Origin: Pithys albifrons albifrons
Taxonomy: Eukaryota > Chordata > Aves > Passeriformes > Thamnophilidae
Direction of reading: 5' to 3'
Assembly: GCF_047495875.1 (NCBI RefSeq)
Contig: NC_092497.1
Coordinates: 74,013,463 to 74,077,462, forward strand
DNA: 64,000 nt
This document shows positions 42,999 through 55,100 of the stretch, in pieces. How positions within the stretch are numbered: position 1 is the stretch's first letter; each line of letters begins with the position of its first letter. Under the pieces are notes generated by a model. It had not been told where the DNA came from. It saw only the letters and a list, made by a program, of their open reading frames with translations, and made no database searches. Both the position numbers and the translations under genes were made by a program.

Positions 42999-44930
42999 GA
43001 GATGTTTGGATGTGACTTCACCACTGCTCTGTACAACTTATTCCAATGCCTAATCACCATTTCAATGCAAAAATTTTTCCTAATATCTATTTTGAACCTC
43101 CACTGGTGCAACTTTAAGGCCATTTCCTCTCATCCTTTTGCTTGCAATATGGCAGAATAGACTGATACCACAACCTTTCAGGTAGTTGTAGAAAGTGATG
43201 TGGTCCACAGTTCCCTGAGTCAGTCCTCATAAGACTTGTGCTCCAGATCCTTCATCAGCTCCATTGCACTTCTCTGGAAAAGCTCCAGCACCTCAGTGTC
43301 TTTCTTGCAGTGAGGGGTCCAGAACTGAATATAGGATTCAAAATGCAGGCTCACCAGTGCCAAGTACAGGGGAACAATCACTTCTCTGATCTTGTTGGCC
43401 ACACTAGATCTGATGCAAGACAGAATATCATTGGCCTTCTTGGTCACCTGGGCACGCTCCTGCCTCTTGTATAGCCAGGTGTCAAACAGTACCCCCAAGT
43501 GCCTTTCTGCTGAGCAGCTGTCAAACCATTCTTCCCCCAACTTGTAGCAGCACTGCATGGAGTTGTTGTGACCCAAGGGCAGGACCTGGCACTTTGCCTT
43601 GTTGAACAGCATGTGTTTGTCCTCAGCTCATTGATCCAGTCTATCCAGATCTGTCTGTAAAGCCTTCGTGCCCTCCAGCAGGTCAACACTCCCACCCATC
43701 TTGATGTTGTCTATGAATTACCATTACTGAGAATGCACTCAATTGACTAGTGCAAATCATTAATAAAGATGTTAAATAGGACTGGCCCCAACACTGTGCC
43801 CTGGGGAACCCCACTAGTGACCAGCCATAACTAGCTGTAGCACCATTCAGCACCACTCTCTGAGTGCAGCCATCCCACCCATTTTTAACCCAGAAAGAGT
43901 GCCTGCCAAAGCTGCAAAATATCCAGTTTCTCCAGGAGAATGATGTGGGAAATTGTGCCAAATGCTTTACAGAGGTCAAGTGTAAACCCATGCTCCCTGT
44001 GCCTGAGCCCCAGGTTGTCCTGAATGTGTTGTGTGATGGCATTTGGGATGATCTACTCCACAACATTCTCCAATACCAAGGTTAGGCTGGCAGGCATGTA
44101 GTTCCCTGGATCATCCTTCTGACCCTTCTTGAAGCAGAAGTTCCATTCGCTAATTTGCAGACAAATGTGACTCTGGTAACCAGGGTTTCTCATAAACGAT
44201 TGAAAGTGGCTTGGCAGACTTTTTTGTCAGTTCTCTTATTATTCCCTTATTATTCCCTTATATGTTAATCTCATCTGGGCCCATAGAGTTGCGAATGCCT
44301 AATTGACATAGCAGGTCACTAACCATTTCCTCATGGATTACAGGAGCTTCAGTCAGCTCCCTGTTGCTAGTTTCCAAATCTGGGAGCTAGGTACCCTGAG
44401 GAGAACTGTTCTTGGCAGTAAAGACTGAGGCAAGGAAGGCATTAAGAACCCAAACTTTTCCTCGTACTCTAACGCTGTGCTACCTGTTGCAACCAGCAAA
44501 GCATGGTGACTCTCCTTAGCCCTCCTTTTGTTGCCAGGGTATTTATAGTTTGTGGGGGTTTTTTGGTTTGTTTTGTTTGATTTTTGTTTTTGTTGTTATT
44601 TTTTTAATTTTTTTTTAGTGTCTTTAAGCATAGTTGTCAAATTAAGTTCCAGTTGGGTCTGGTACTTCTAATTTTCTCACTACATAACTGCAACATCTTG
44701 TAGTCACTAACTTTCCTGCCCTTCCTTCCAAAGATGACATGCTCTTTTTTCCCCCTGACTTTCAGCTTAAGTCCACTGTTTAAACAGGATGATATTTTTC
44801 TCCAGTGACTTGTGTTATGGCATATGGGGACAGCCTGCTGCCAGATCATTAAGATATCCTTCTCAAAGCATATCTAACCTTCCTGGACTCCTTTTTCCTT
44901 CAGGACTGACTATAAGGGACTCTGTCACTT
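42999..44930 (-). mobile_element. CR1 LINE fragment C, ORF2 region, 3' end missing
   Basis: About 1.9 kb of decayed ORF2. The open stretch 43612-43220 (LFNKAKCQVLPLGHNNSMQC, ...SYIQFWTPHCKKDTEVLE) is C-terminal RT. The RT core is shattered across 44066-43683 (a QFPTSFSWRN-like remnant and a GFPRAQCWG remnant of motif B). The region upstream to about 44930 matches the linker after the endonuclease (for example LNSGLKLKVRGKK at 44849-44637). The 3'UTR terminus is absent, because the homologous region starts about 90 bp inside. A T-rich tract at 44548-44617 interrupts it. Confidence 0.8.
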
Positions 44931-47784
44931 AAACAGGACAAAGTCTTATCACATTTCTTGGATAGCTTGCCTTATATATAGACACATGTATAAAGGGGAA
45001 CTTAAAATCATAGCTGTAAGATCTGATTCAGAGTATAAATTCTGTGCATTTTCTGTGGATGGATGCCTTGTGGCAATCTACAGACAAAAGAAAGCAAAAA
45101 AAATCACACATTTGTAAATGAATAATAGATTTTTTCTCTCATATTCCTGGAAACTTTACATATAGGGAAAACTCGGTAAAGCTTAAGGTTATAAATGAAA
45201 CATATTTTTAACAAGAGAAGTTGTCTTGATACAGTAAAAGACTTAATCTGTCATTAAGTAAATAATATGCTTACTAAGACTGGATGACATCTTACAGATG
45301 GCAGTGGAGCAAACTAAGTAACATAATGTTCCTAAAAGGAGTATCCTCAGAAATGTTCATGTATTTGTGGCATAATGAAACTTCATGGAGTTAAACACTG
45401 CACTGATTCATCCAAAATAACAGATATGATAAAATACTAAGAGAGGGAAAAAAGACCCAAGTTCAGTTCACACTGACAAGTATCATTCCAATAAATGTAT
45501 TCTTGGGAAAAGTGCTTTGAAAAGAAAAAGGGCCTGACAGTTGCAACTCAGTATGGTTATGGCTGAGTGTATATTATCTTGATTTTACACATTACCTTTT
45601 AAAATCTATGGAACTGGAAACATGAAAGACTTTGAAAATTTGTATTTATAATAAACACTTTTAACTAAGCCAGAAAGAGACTGAAGAATATAAATTTTCC
45701 ACTGGAAAGTTTTGCATGCTAGCAACAGGTTTTCTTTTCAATTTAAAGTTCACCACTGGTTGTAGTGAAATTATCAGCATCAGATTCCTATTGTAGCAAG
45801 CAGTAACATTTCTGCTTCAGAAAAAGAAACCTTTAATTCTAAGACCAATTTTGAGACTGATGTTTAAAAATACAACATTTCTTCTACTTAAGAAAAAATT
45901 TATAGTAGATAGAAATTCTCAGAACATTATTTTCCTTTTGGATGATGCTTTTATAAAGAGGCTTTGAAAACAGTTATAACTCCATACAAACCACTATGGG
46001 TTTTTCAGGGCCTCAGTACACACAATTTTCAGGATTGTTTTTTCTTGTTGTTGACAGAAGATTACACAAGAGCCATTATAAAGCAGTTAATCCACCTCGA
46101 AACCTTTTCACACCTATATGTTACAAAAATTATTGGGGTGTTGAAATTTTGGAACTGAAAATTATCTGGAAGAGAACAGAAACCTGTGAAGCCCTGAGAG
46201 AAGTACCCTTTCATCAAACATGCCTGCATCACATGGTAGTGGGAGGGGAAAGTAAAAAAAGGCTTAGAAATTGTAATTAACAAATGCGTTCATACACCTT
46301 CAAGGAAATCACAGATTGAAATAACAGTATTGTATCCATCATCCTGGACATTTATAGCAATAACATAATATCCTCATCTGTTTTCCTACGTAATATTGTT
46401 TAAATGCCATAATAAATACTGTCATTCTGTGTATGAACAGGAAAGTGCAATCCTTTGTTCTCTGCATGATTGCATTTACACATTATATAACTATGAAATA
46501 TTTACACAGTGAAGGTTAAATCAATACATATTTAAAATTTGAACTCCTATCTCCTGGGGCTTATATCATCTTGATTTAATGAAGTAAAAGGAGAGAGAAT
46601 GTTGACACACAGAAAAAAAGTATTTTGATTCCCCTTTATCGTACATAGAGAGGGTGTTAAAGTAGAATTTGCTGGTGGTTCCTCCTGTGATTAAATATTA
46701 CACCTCTTTTGTTCAGACTATTATTTGAGTTGTTTAATTTGTAAAACACAGAAACTAACTACTAAGCAGAAGAGAAGGAAAAAATGAGGCACAATCAACA
46801 GAAAAGAACAACATTATTGCTTAATCACTGCAATTATAACCAGTTATAATTATTAGCAAATTTAATATATAAACCATTACTTGGGCTCAAAGAAGAAATA
46901 AGTTTAATTCACCAGAGTTTCCTGTAGACAATGAAAAAAGAAAAAAAAAAACACAAAAAGAAACCCAAAACCCCAAACCAAACTAAAAACCCACCCAACC
47001 TCTTCTCCACAAACAAACAAACAAACAAACAAACAAACAAACCAGCCCCTGCCGTGTCAAGCCAATGTGAAGTATGTAAGTAAGGGAGCAGGTAATTATG
47101 AATTAATTGTCTTCTCTTTTTGCGTGGGTACTTGGACTCATAAATTAAATCAGCATATGTTATTGTCACACACACATTTTTTCTGATCAATCTTCAACAG
47201 AAAGATAAGAATATACTCATTGCTATTCACTAAAGTCTCACTTCATCAGTGCAAGAATGGCTAGCTTTGTGTTTTAATTTTGAATACATCCAGATGAGGT
47301 ATTCAGAGTGTATAATTTATTTGATAAATCTAAGGAGTGTATTTGTGTTTACAATTTTTTCTGCAAAGATTTCAGTTTTTCTGAATACAATTTTTCAGTT
47401 ATCAGGAGTTGTTTACAATTATATATAAACATCTTTCAGATTCAGTTGTTTACCAGCTATTAGCTTCCACAGTATATTTTTACCATTTGCTCATTCCTAC
47501 CAATTACATTTGGAGTATAACAAAATATGCTACAGTTCTGCTCTTCAGTTGTATTAAATGACACTTAGATAAACCAGAAGAAGGAATTCAGTGTGATTTT
47601 TAAAACCCATTTAAACACTTACTAATCGTTATTTTTTGCACATTAATTTGGAATCTCCAAGTGTGGAGGCAACCTCACATCCTTTTTTTTTCTTATTTCC
47701 TGCTTACAGTTGAAATTGATAATAGGTAAAATGCAGAAGGTCTCACTAACATGCTTGATTTAATTTACTCTACTTCCAACCAGA
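44931..47784. other. Unrecognised intergenic sequence
   Basis: No transposon or gene recognised. An A/C-rich tract with a (CAAA)n microsatellite lies at about 46930-47042. Confidence 0.5.
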
Positions 47785-48590
47785 GTACCTGTGGTACAAG
47801 TTTCAGAAAGACAAGTCCTGGATTCTGCACTTGGGACAGGACAACCCTGATATATGCACAGACTGGGGAATGAGAGGCTGCAGAGCAGGCAGGCTGAAAG
47901 GACCCTAAGGGTCCTGGTTGATGGCAAGTTGAATATGAGTCAGCAGTGCTCTGGCAGCCAGGACGACCAATCATGTTCTGGGGGGCATCAGGCACAGCAT
48001 CACCAGCTGGTTGAAGGAGAGGATTGTCCTGCTCTGCTCTGCACAGGGGCGGCCTCACCTTGAATATTGTGTGCATTTCTGGGTGCCACAATATCGGGAA
48101 GATATTAAGCTCTTAGAGAATTTACAAAGGAGAGCAACAAAGATGGTGAAGGCCCTTGAGGATAAGTTGTATGAGGAGTGGCTGAGGGTACTTTGTCTTT
48201 TCAACCTGGAGAAGAGGAGACTGAGAGGAGACCTCATTGCAGTCTCCAGCTTCCTTGTGAGGGGAAGAGGAGGGACAGGCACTGATCTCTTCTCTGTGAT
48301 GACCAGTGACAGGACACAAAAAAATGGCATGTAGCTTTACCAGAGGAGGTTTAGGTTAGAGATCAGGAAAAGGTTCATCATTCAAAGGGTAGTTGGGCAC
48401 TAGAACAGGCTGCCCAGGGAAGTGGTCACAGAACCAAGCCTGACAGAGCTCAAGAAACATTTGGAAAATGTTTTCAGGCACAAGGTATGATTCCTGGGGT
48501 GGTCCTGTGTGAGCCTGGAGCTGGACTTGATGATCCTTCTGGGTCCCTACCAACTCAGGATATGTTATGATACTGTTATTCTAAGTGTTT
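47785..48590 (+). mobile_element. CR1 LINE 3' fragment
   Basis: Decayed ORF2 C-terminus with one open stretch at 48011-48334 (HLEYCVHFWVPQYREDI, then [12 protein letters not shown]) and a 3'UTR ending GATGATCCTTCTGGGTCCCTACC...ATACTGTTATTCT. Same subfamily as 45-955: both carry the characteristic GGCATCAGGCA...CAGCTGGTTGAAGG block. Confidence 0.88.
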
Positions 48591-49144
48591 CCTGTTCTGA
48601 AGTTATTAGTTAGATTACTAACTAGATTCAAACAATTTTCTATTTCTTTTAGACAACGCATAGGGCTTCTCATAGGTTTGCAATTTACCTGGTAGGACAT
48701 TTCTTTTGAGGGCTACTGTGAGTGAAGAACACATACAGCAGAGAATAATTTATTGAAGGTACTTGAAGGGTGTAATTTCCAAGTCCTGTTGGGGAAGCAA
48801 GGTATTAAGTGTCCATAACTGCTGAGAAACACACTATTGCCCATCAATGATTTCCCAATGCAAGCATTTTCCTCTTCAGAGTTGTCCCTCAGACATGACA
48901 GCAAAACTGCTGGCAGCTATAACAGCAGCTGTATTCATCCTCTAACACGTTCTTCTGCTGTGTCCCAACCTTTATGTGCAAAACCTGTCTACAGCTCTCC
49001 TCTCTTCCAACCCGAGCAAAATCCACAGATCAAACACCCCTCTATTTTCTTTCTTTACCTCAGATTTTCTGTTTAAGCAGCTCTAACTATTCCATGGAAT
49101 TTAGGTAAATGTCTATTTATGAAAAAAATTTTTGGCATGCCAAA
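48591..49144. other. Unrecognised intergenic sequence
   Basis: Nothing recognised except a perfect 14-bp palindrome TTTGGCATGCCAAA at 49131-49144, which ends exactly where the LTR begins. Confidence 0.5.
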
Positions 49145-49749
49145 TGTTATGGGTTTAGCTAGGCCTAAATTTAGGCTTTGATTTTAGAGTAGGCCTCAGA
49201 TTATCAGCTGACTCAAGCTGGGTCAGGCAGCTGACAGCTGATTCCTACTGGCCAATGGTATTCCATACCATATTCTGCTGTCATATCAAGTATAAAAAGA
49301 GAGGGATGTGGAGCTTCTGTCTCTTTTGCTCTTTGCCCCAGCCCTGAGAGGACATTCTGCCACTGCTTTTGCTGAGATTAGGCCTTACTGCCACCCCACT
49401 GCGGTGTTATCGAGGGAGGTGAATATTTCGTTGTTAATTTTTCTCCTCTCTTGCTGGGAGTTTTCTCGAGAAGAGTCTTTTAGGGTGTTTTTGTGGGTCT
49501 GAGTAGTTGGAATCTGTATTGTTTGAGTAGGTGACTTGCTAAAGTTGTTGGGCTTTTTCCCACTTTTGTATATAAATGTCTTATATCATATTCTGTTTTA
49601 AATTGTCTCTCTTCTGTACAAAAATAAGAGGCTTCTGTTTCAGGTGTTGGGGTTTTTTTTCAGGGTTTTTTTTCCTGCCTCCTTTTCCCTTGGCGGGAGG
49701 CTCTGACTCTCATGGTGGGCAGTTGGCATTTTGCCGACTGAACCCAACA
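49145..49749 (+). mobile_element. Solo LTR (four-copy family)
   Basis: A 605-bp element starting TGTTATGGGTTTAGCTAGG and ending GACTGAACCCAACA, with inverted-repeat-like termini. A TATA box (AGTATAAAAAGAG, about 49290) and downstream pyrimidine-rich sequence define + as its sense. It is the inverted relative of 39003-39614 and 61509-62121. The immediate flanks (CCAAA and TAAAG) do not form a clean duplication. Confidence 0.78.
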
Positions 49750-51349
49750 TAAAGACAATGTTGCACATGCTGCTTAAATTTAATGTTTTGCAAGTGTACT
49801 CTGAGTATACTAACTATATATTACCTTTATATTACATACATCATAATAAGTAGTAATAGCTGTGAACTTCAGAGCTTGCAAACCACTACACAGCACTCAT
49901 TTGCAAAAACAAATATATAATCCAATGTATAAAACAGTTAAGTCCGCTTTTTTACCACTCCTTTCTTCTGGTATTTCTTTGTCCCTTGCATAAAATAGTT
50001 TCATAATTCCACATTGAATAAGATTATCAGATTATACATATTCTTTGTGACAAACTTTGATGTATTATGGTGGGTAATAAGTTTTAGGACAAGATCTTGC
50101 TATAGAGTGAAATATTTAAGAGTTATAAAATGAAGAATGTATCACAATGTAAAAAAAATGCTCTGTTGGCAGTTAAACTGAAATTTCTAAATTTTAATTT
50201 TTAAGCATTTACTTCATGATCTGCCACTACTTACCTTTTCCTTTATTGTTTTTTTTTATTTAGTAAAATAATATCCATTATACCAAAAGATGAAAAATTA
50301 TTTAAAAATTAGGAGTGTTCATAGCACTTAGGAGACCATGGATTTTCTAAACTTTAATACTCTTTTCAGAACTGGCTGAAGAAGTCACAATGATCTTGCT
50401 TAAAACAAAACAATTGTTTTTCTGTTTCTCATATCTTTCTTACTTAATACTGTATCTCAAGGAAAACCAACCAGTATCTAAGAGGGTGTGTGAGCTACTT
50501 CTCAGTACACAACGGTTGCATTTTATTTTACAACACCTCCAATAAGGCTGTATTTCAAAGTACCTGGGACATGCTGTGAACTAAATGTGTAACTTGGAGT
50601 TGTGCTGGAAGAAATTAAATTAATTTGTTCATTTCTGACAGCTCTGTTTGATAGATTAGGTCAAGGAACACGAACATGATTTAAACAAGCTGCCTGTTTG
50701 GATGCATTGACCTGATCAAGATATCTAGAAAATGAATAACAGGGACCTGCAACACGATGTTTGATTTGAACACAAAAGGAAACCTTGCATAATTCAACAC
50801 AGTAGAATAATTCCTTAAAAACTATATATGTGTGGCAATCTCAGTGGAGACTTTCCTCTGATGGCAAAAAGAAAGGTGAAGTTAAAGGTAGGATAATATT
50901 TAAAATCTCAGTATTACTGTGGCATCACTTTACAGACTTGTATAGACTCAGAAACTTGGTATTGCATGCTCTTTAACACACTAAATCTGTAAGAAAGCTC
51001 TGCAAAACAGCTCAGAACTTTCTCTGTCCAATAGTAATGTCTCTAAGGGTTCCACACACAAGACCACTAGATAACATTCCTTCAGATATTATTCAAATCA
51101 GAATCAGTAAGCTGAGAGTAAGCAGTTAAAACAAAACCATGGGCAGTTTCTGGACCTTCCAATAAATGTAAAAAATTACCAGTGACAATATTGTGGATTG
51201 ACAAGCAGTATTCATTAACACTAAACTAGTTATTTTCTAAGACAGCTGGAAAACATATTTCTATCTTGCTTTATTTATTATAATATGGAGAAGATTGTTC
51301 TGGAAAACACATAGACTAGGTTTTGAGTTAGTTCATTTAGTTTACAAGG
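49750..51349. other. Unrecognised intergenic sequence
   Basis: AT-rich, no gene or repeat family recognised. Confidence 0.5.
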
Positions 51350-52115
51350 CAAGGTTTTGGTAGTGAGGGAGCTACAGCAATGGTTTCTGTGAGAAGCTGC
51401 TAGAAGCTTCCTCTATGTCCAACAAAGCCAATGCCAGCCAGCTCCAAAATGGACCCTCTACTGGCCGGGGATGAGCCCATCAGTGATGGTGATAATGCAC
51501 AGCAGGAATTGTAGCCAGAGAAGAGAGAAGTGACAATATGTTAAATGGTTCTGCAAACACCAAGGAGTAGGTGCTCAAGGCACTGGAGCAGAGATTCCCT
51601 TGCAGTGCATGGTAAAGATCACAGTGAATGAGGTGTCTCTCTGTAGCCAGTGGAGGTCCATGGTGGATCAGACACCCACTGGTATCTTGTGGAGGACCCC
51701 ATTTGCCAGAGCAAATGGATGTGACCAAAGGAGGTGGTGACTTTATGGGAATCCCACGACAGTGCAAGCTCCTGGCAGAAGCTTCGGACCCATGAAGAGA
51801 GGACTGAATGCTGGAGGAGATTTGCTGGAGGGCTGGGGAACTTGTGGAGGAAGTATGATGGAGTAGTCTATTCCTGAAGTACTGCATCCTGGGGAAGGAA
51901 CCCATGCTGGAGCAGTTTGTGAAGAACAGCAGACTGTGCGGAGAAGGTCTTGTGTTGGACTGTCTACCATGAGAGGAACCTCACACTGTAGCATGAGAGG
52001 AGTGTGAGAAGTCCTCTACTTAATGAGAAAGGAGTGGCAGAGAAAATGTGAGGTGAACTGACCACAACCCCCATTCCTTGTCCCTTGCCAGTGTCACTTC
52101 TATCCTGTTGTAAGT
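51350..52115 (-). mobile_element. ERVL-type LTR remnant
   Basis: GC-richer block with the phrases AGAAGCTTCC, CAAAGCCAATGCCAGCC, CCAGCTCCAAAATGGACCC, GATGAGCCCATCAGTGATGG, and repeated GGAACCCATGCTGGAGCAG-like units of about 50-60 bp, then AACTGACCACAACCCCCATTCC. I recognise these as the interior of common bird ERVL LTRs. The terminal part with the TGTGGTGGG-type end is not present, so it is truncated. The open frames across it are by-products of its GC content. Orientation is assigned by comparison with remembered LTR structure. Confidence 0.55.
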
Positions 52116-55100
52116 ACTGGCTGATATTAGGGTGTGATGATAATTTTACAGGCCAGGCATGCAACTTATATGACGTAATCAGGGAAAACAATGGCATTTC
52201 ACAAAAGGCCACTGAGTAAATCATAACTGGTTTATTACATTACACTTAAAGCAGATGTTAAGATTTGGATGAGGGACAAAAGCCCTGTTCTGCATGTAAA
52301 AATATTTTCGGTAGGCCCACTAACTGATGAAAACATTTACTCCATATTTTTGTGACTCTTCTGGGCAACAAGATAAAGCACAAAGCACTGACCAAAATTT
52401 CAGATAAGGAATTGCAAGTGAAGTCAGTAAATCTACTTAAATTAAGAAAGCACTACTGAATTGATAGAAATAATCATGATACGAATGTTGTTGCATTTTA
52501 TGCCACCTTATGTGCAGAACTCTTGACACCCTGTCAAAACCAAAACCAAGGCACTACCACTTTGTAATACCATGGCAGTGATAAAAAACACAACCACCCT
52601 CCACAGGTCAAAATTTCCAAATTATAGCACTCCAAAGCATTTATTCAGGAAAGTAAGTCTGGTAGAAAGGACAGGAAGATGTATATTGGCTGATGTCCAC
52701 ACAGATTAAATCAGGACTGCTAGGCAGCTCCATAATATTTATCAGAAGGTTGGTAATGCAGTATTGATGTTTCACTAAATTTAAGAGTAACTTTCCTATA
52801 ATTTCCAATATCTCCAGGACTGTATCTGAAGTTTGCCGTAGCTACACACCACATGATTTGAAACAGCACAATCATATAAAAAAGTCCCTTAATCTTTTAT
52901 CTCCTTCTTAGTTTTACCTACTTATTTTATATTCTGTATTTCAAAGGCCTGCTCTCTGCTCACCTTTTTCTCCTTTATATAAGATATGAATTAAAGTTAA
53001 AAGCACTCTGAATTTTCGGTGCTCAGGCTCTGAAGTGACTTTTGATTAAGTGAATGAATCAATAAATAACACTGTGCTGTGATTATGACTCACAAAAAAT
53101 GATGCTTTATTTCTCATTTTTTCATAATGTCAGCTCATCATTCAAAGAAGATAAAAGTAAAAATGTAAGTTGATGCTCTGTGCCTCTTGCAGAACAACTG
53201 AAACCAAATCATTCTATGTTTTTTAAAATCTTTGTGAGTGACATAATTACTTTGAAATACCTTTAATTTGTTCCCTTTTTTTTAGTTTATGTGAATTTTG
53301 CATAGTATGTCTTTTTCTTTTAATCTAATCAGCCTAGAAAGGGTAAAAAGCAAAAAACTCACAATAACAAGAACATATGAATTAAAAAACCTATTTGGAA
53401 AATAAAGTATGTTTTTACAAAATAAGTATCAATACAACAAATTTAGCCCAGAAAACAAATAATTTCTCTAAAAAATAGCATGCTTTTGCTATGATCACAG
53501 GCAGGACACATATTTCGTAAGTTACCTATCATCTGATCAGTTGTCATGAATAAGAAAATATAAAAAGTATTGAAGATGCCTTTTGTGTTTTCTTAAAAGA
53601 AGGGAAAGAAGATTCATTTGAACTAATAAACTTCATCCTTCACTAAATGCATCACCTGAATAAGAATTAGGCTTAAAGACTGCTGCCATCTAGGAATTCA
53701 ATGATTTCCATTACCTCAAAATCACTGAAATAAAAAAAGCATTTTTCCTCTGAAGAGAATTTATTGACTAACTCAAGTACGGGGAGGTCTCACCATTTAC
53801 TTCAGAGGATCTTCAGAAACAGATTTTTATCGGGAAGATGTGTGATATACAATATAGAAACACAAGCCAGATAACTACTAGATATATACCTGTGTGATAG
53901 TACTTAGAAAAAGAAACAACAGAACACACTTCAGAAAGGCAAATAGAAGCATTGAGAAAATTGATTTCCCAAGTCTCTCCTGGTGGCTGAGGGTCTGCTC
54001 CTAAGACAACTAGTGTCTTCTGTAGGTACTTACTATGCTTCCATGTGCAGGTAGTACCCTCGGACAGCTAAATCCAAGGATCTGGTTTAAATTAGATATT
54101 AATAAATCAAACTATTAATTGAATATTCATCAAATTTATCCCTATCAGGAATAACACTTTAAAGAAGGTGGCAGAGAGGAAGGACACAATTGCCTGAAAG
54201 TTTCCCGTGCTTCTCTAGCAATAACCTATTCTTTCACGTGTTTGCTCTCTCTGGTTGTCTAGATAGATCTGCATGAAATTAATTTTTGAGATGAACCAAT
54301 AAATTATCACAACTTGTTCGGAGAGCAGTAATGTTGTTCCTTGTGTGTATTACAAGAAGAACTGCTATACCTTTAAGAGAAAATAACTGCTCTCTTTCTA
54401 ACAAAGCATTGTCACGTGCAAGTCTCTTGTCCATAGCTTGTTTTTCAAGGTGATATAAATCCCTGAAGAGCACACCAAGGAGATACAGCTCTGATACTTC
54501 CCATGGGCATTTTGCTGAAACAGGCAATGAATGTGCTAATGTTATACATCACTTTGGCACTGTTAAAGAATTATGGGATATCACGTGGTCTTGAAAAAAT
54601 TAATCACTGCTTAAGAGTCAGTGCTCCTGTGTTTATGAAGTTTGAAATATCTGCATGCAGCCATTAGAATTCTAAGGAGAGTGTATATGCAGGTAATGAA
54701 CCACAGTAGTGTTACAGCTGAGATAGTTTTTAAATTAATAATTAATATTTTGGAAGATTTATGTATGCTGTGATACATTGCAATATTTCCAATTGTGCCT
54801 AAATACTGAGTAGTGACAATTGTGTTCTGACACGAACATGCAAGCACTCACTATAACAAAATTATTAAAGCACATATTTATATTTAAGTATAAAAAATGG
54901 CATAAACCCCCTTCTCCTTACCTTCACCAAAAATATATATCTAAATAATGATGCCCTAGAAATCAAGGAATATCTGCAGTATTTTATCAATCAGACTAGA
55001 TTAAGTTCCACACCTTTCTAGTCTATATTTTTATTAAATTAACATTTTGAACACACCTCTCAAGAACATGGTGTCATGTACAGAAAATTTTCTGTCTCAG

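Noticed and set aside
42416..44930. One CR1 split by a single nested CR1
   Set aside because: The outer pieces overlap in CR1 content instead of being complementary, so three insertions fit better.
51480..52224. Minus-strand frames of 83-141 codons
   Set aside because: They lie in an ERVL LTR remnant whose GC-rich internal repeats give chance frames.
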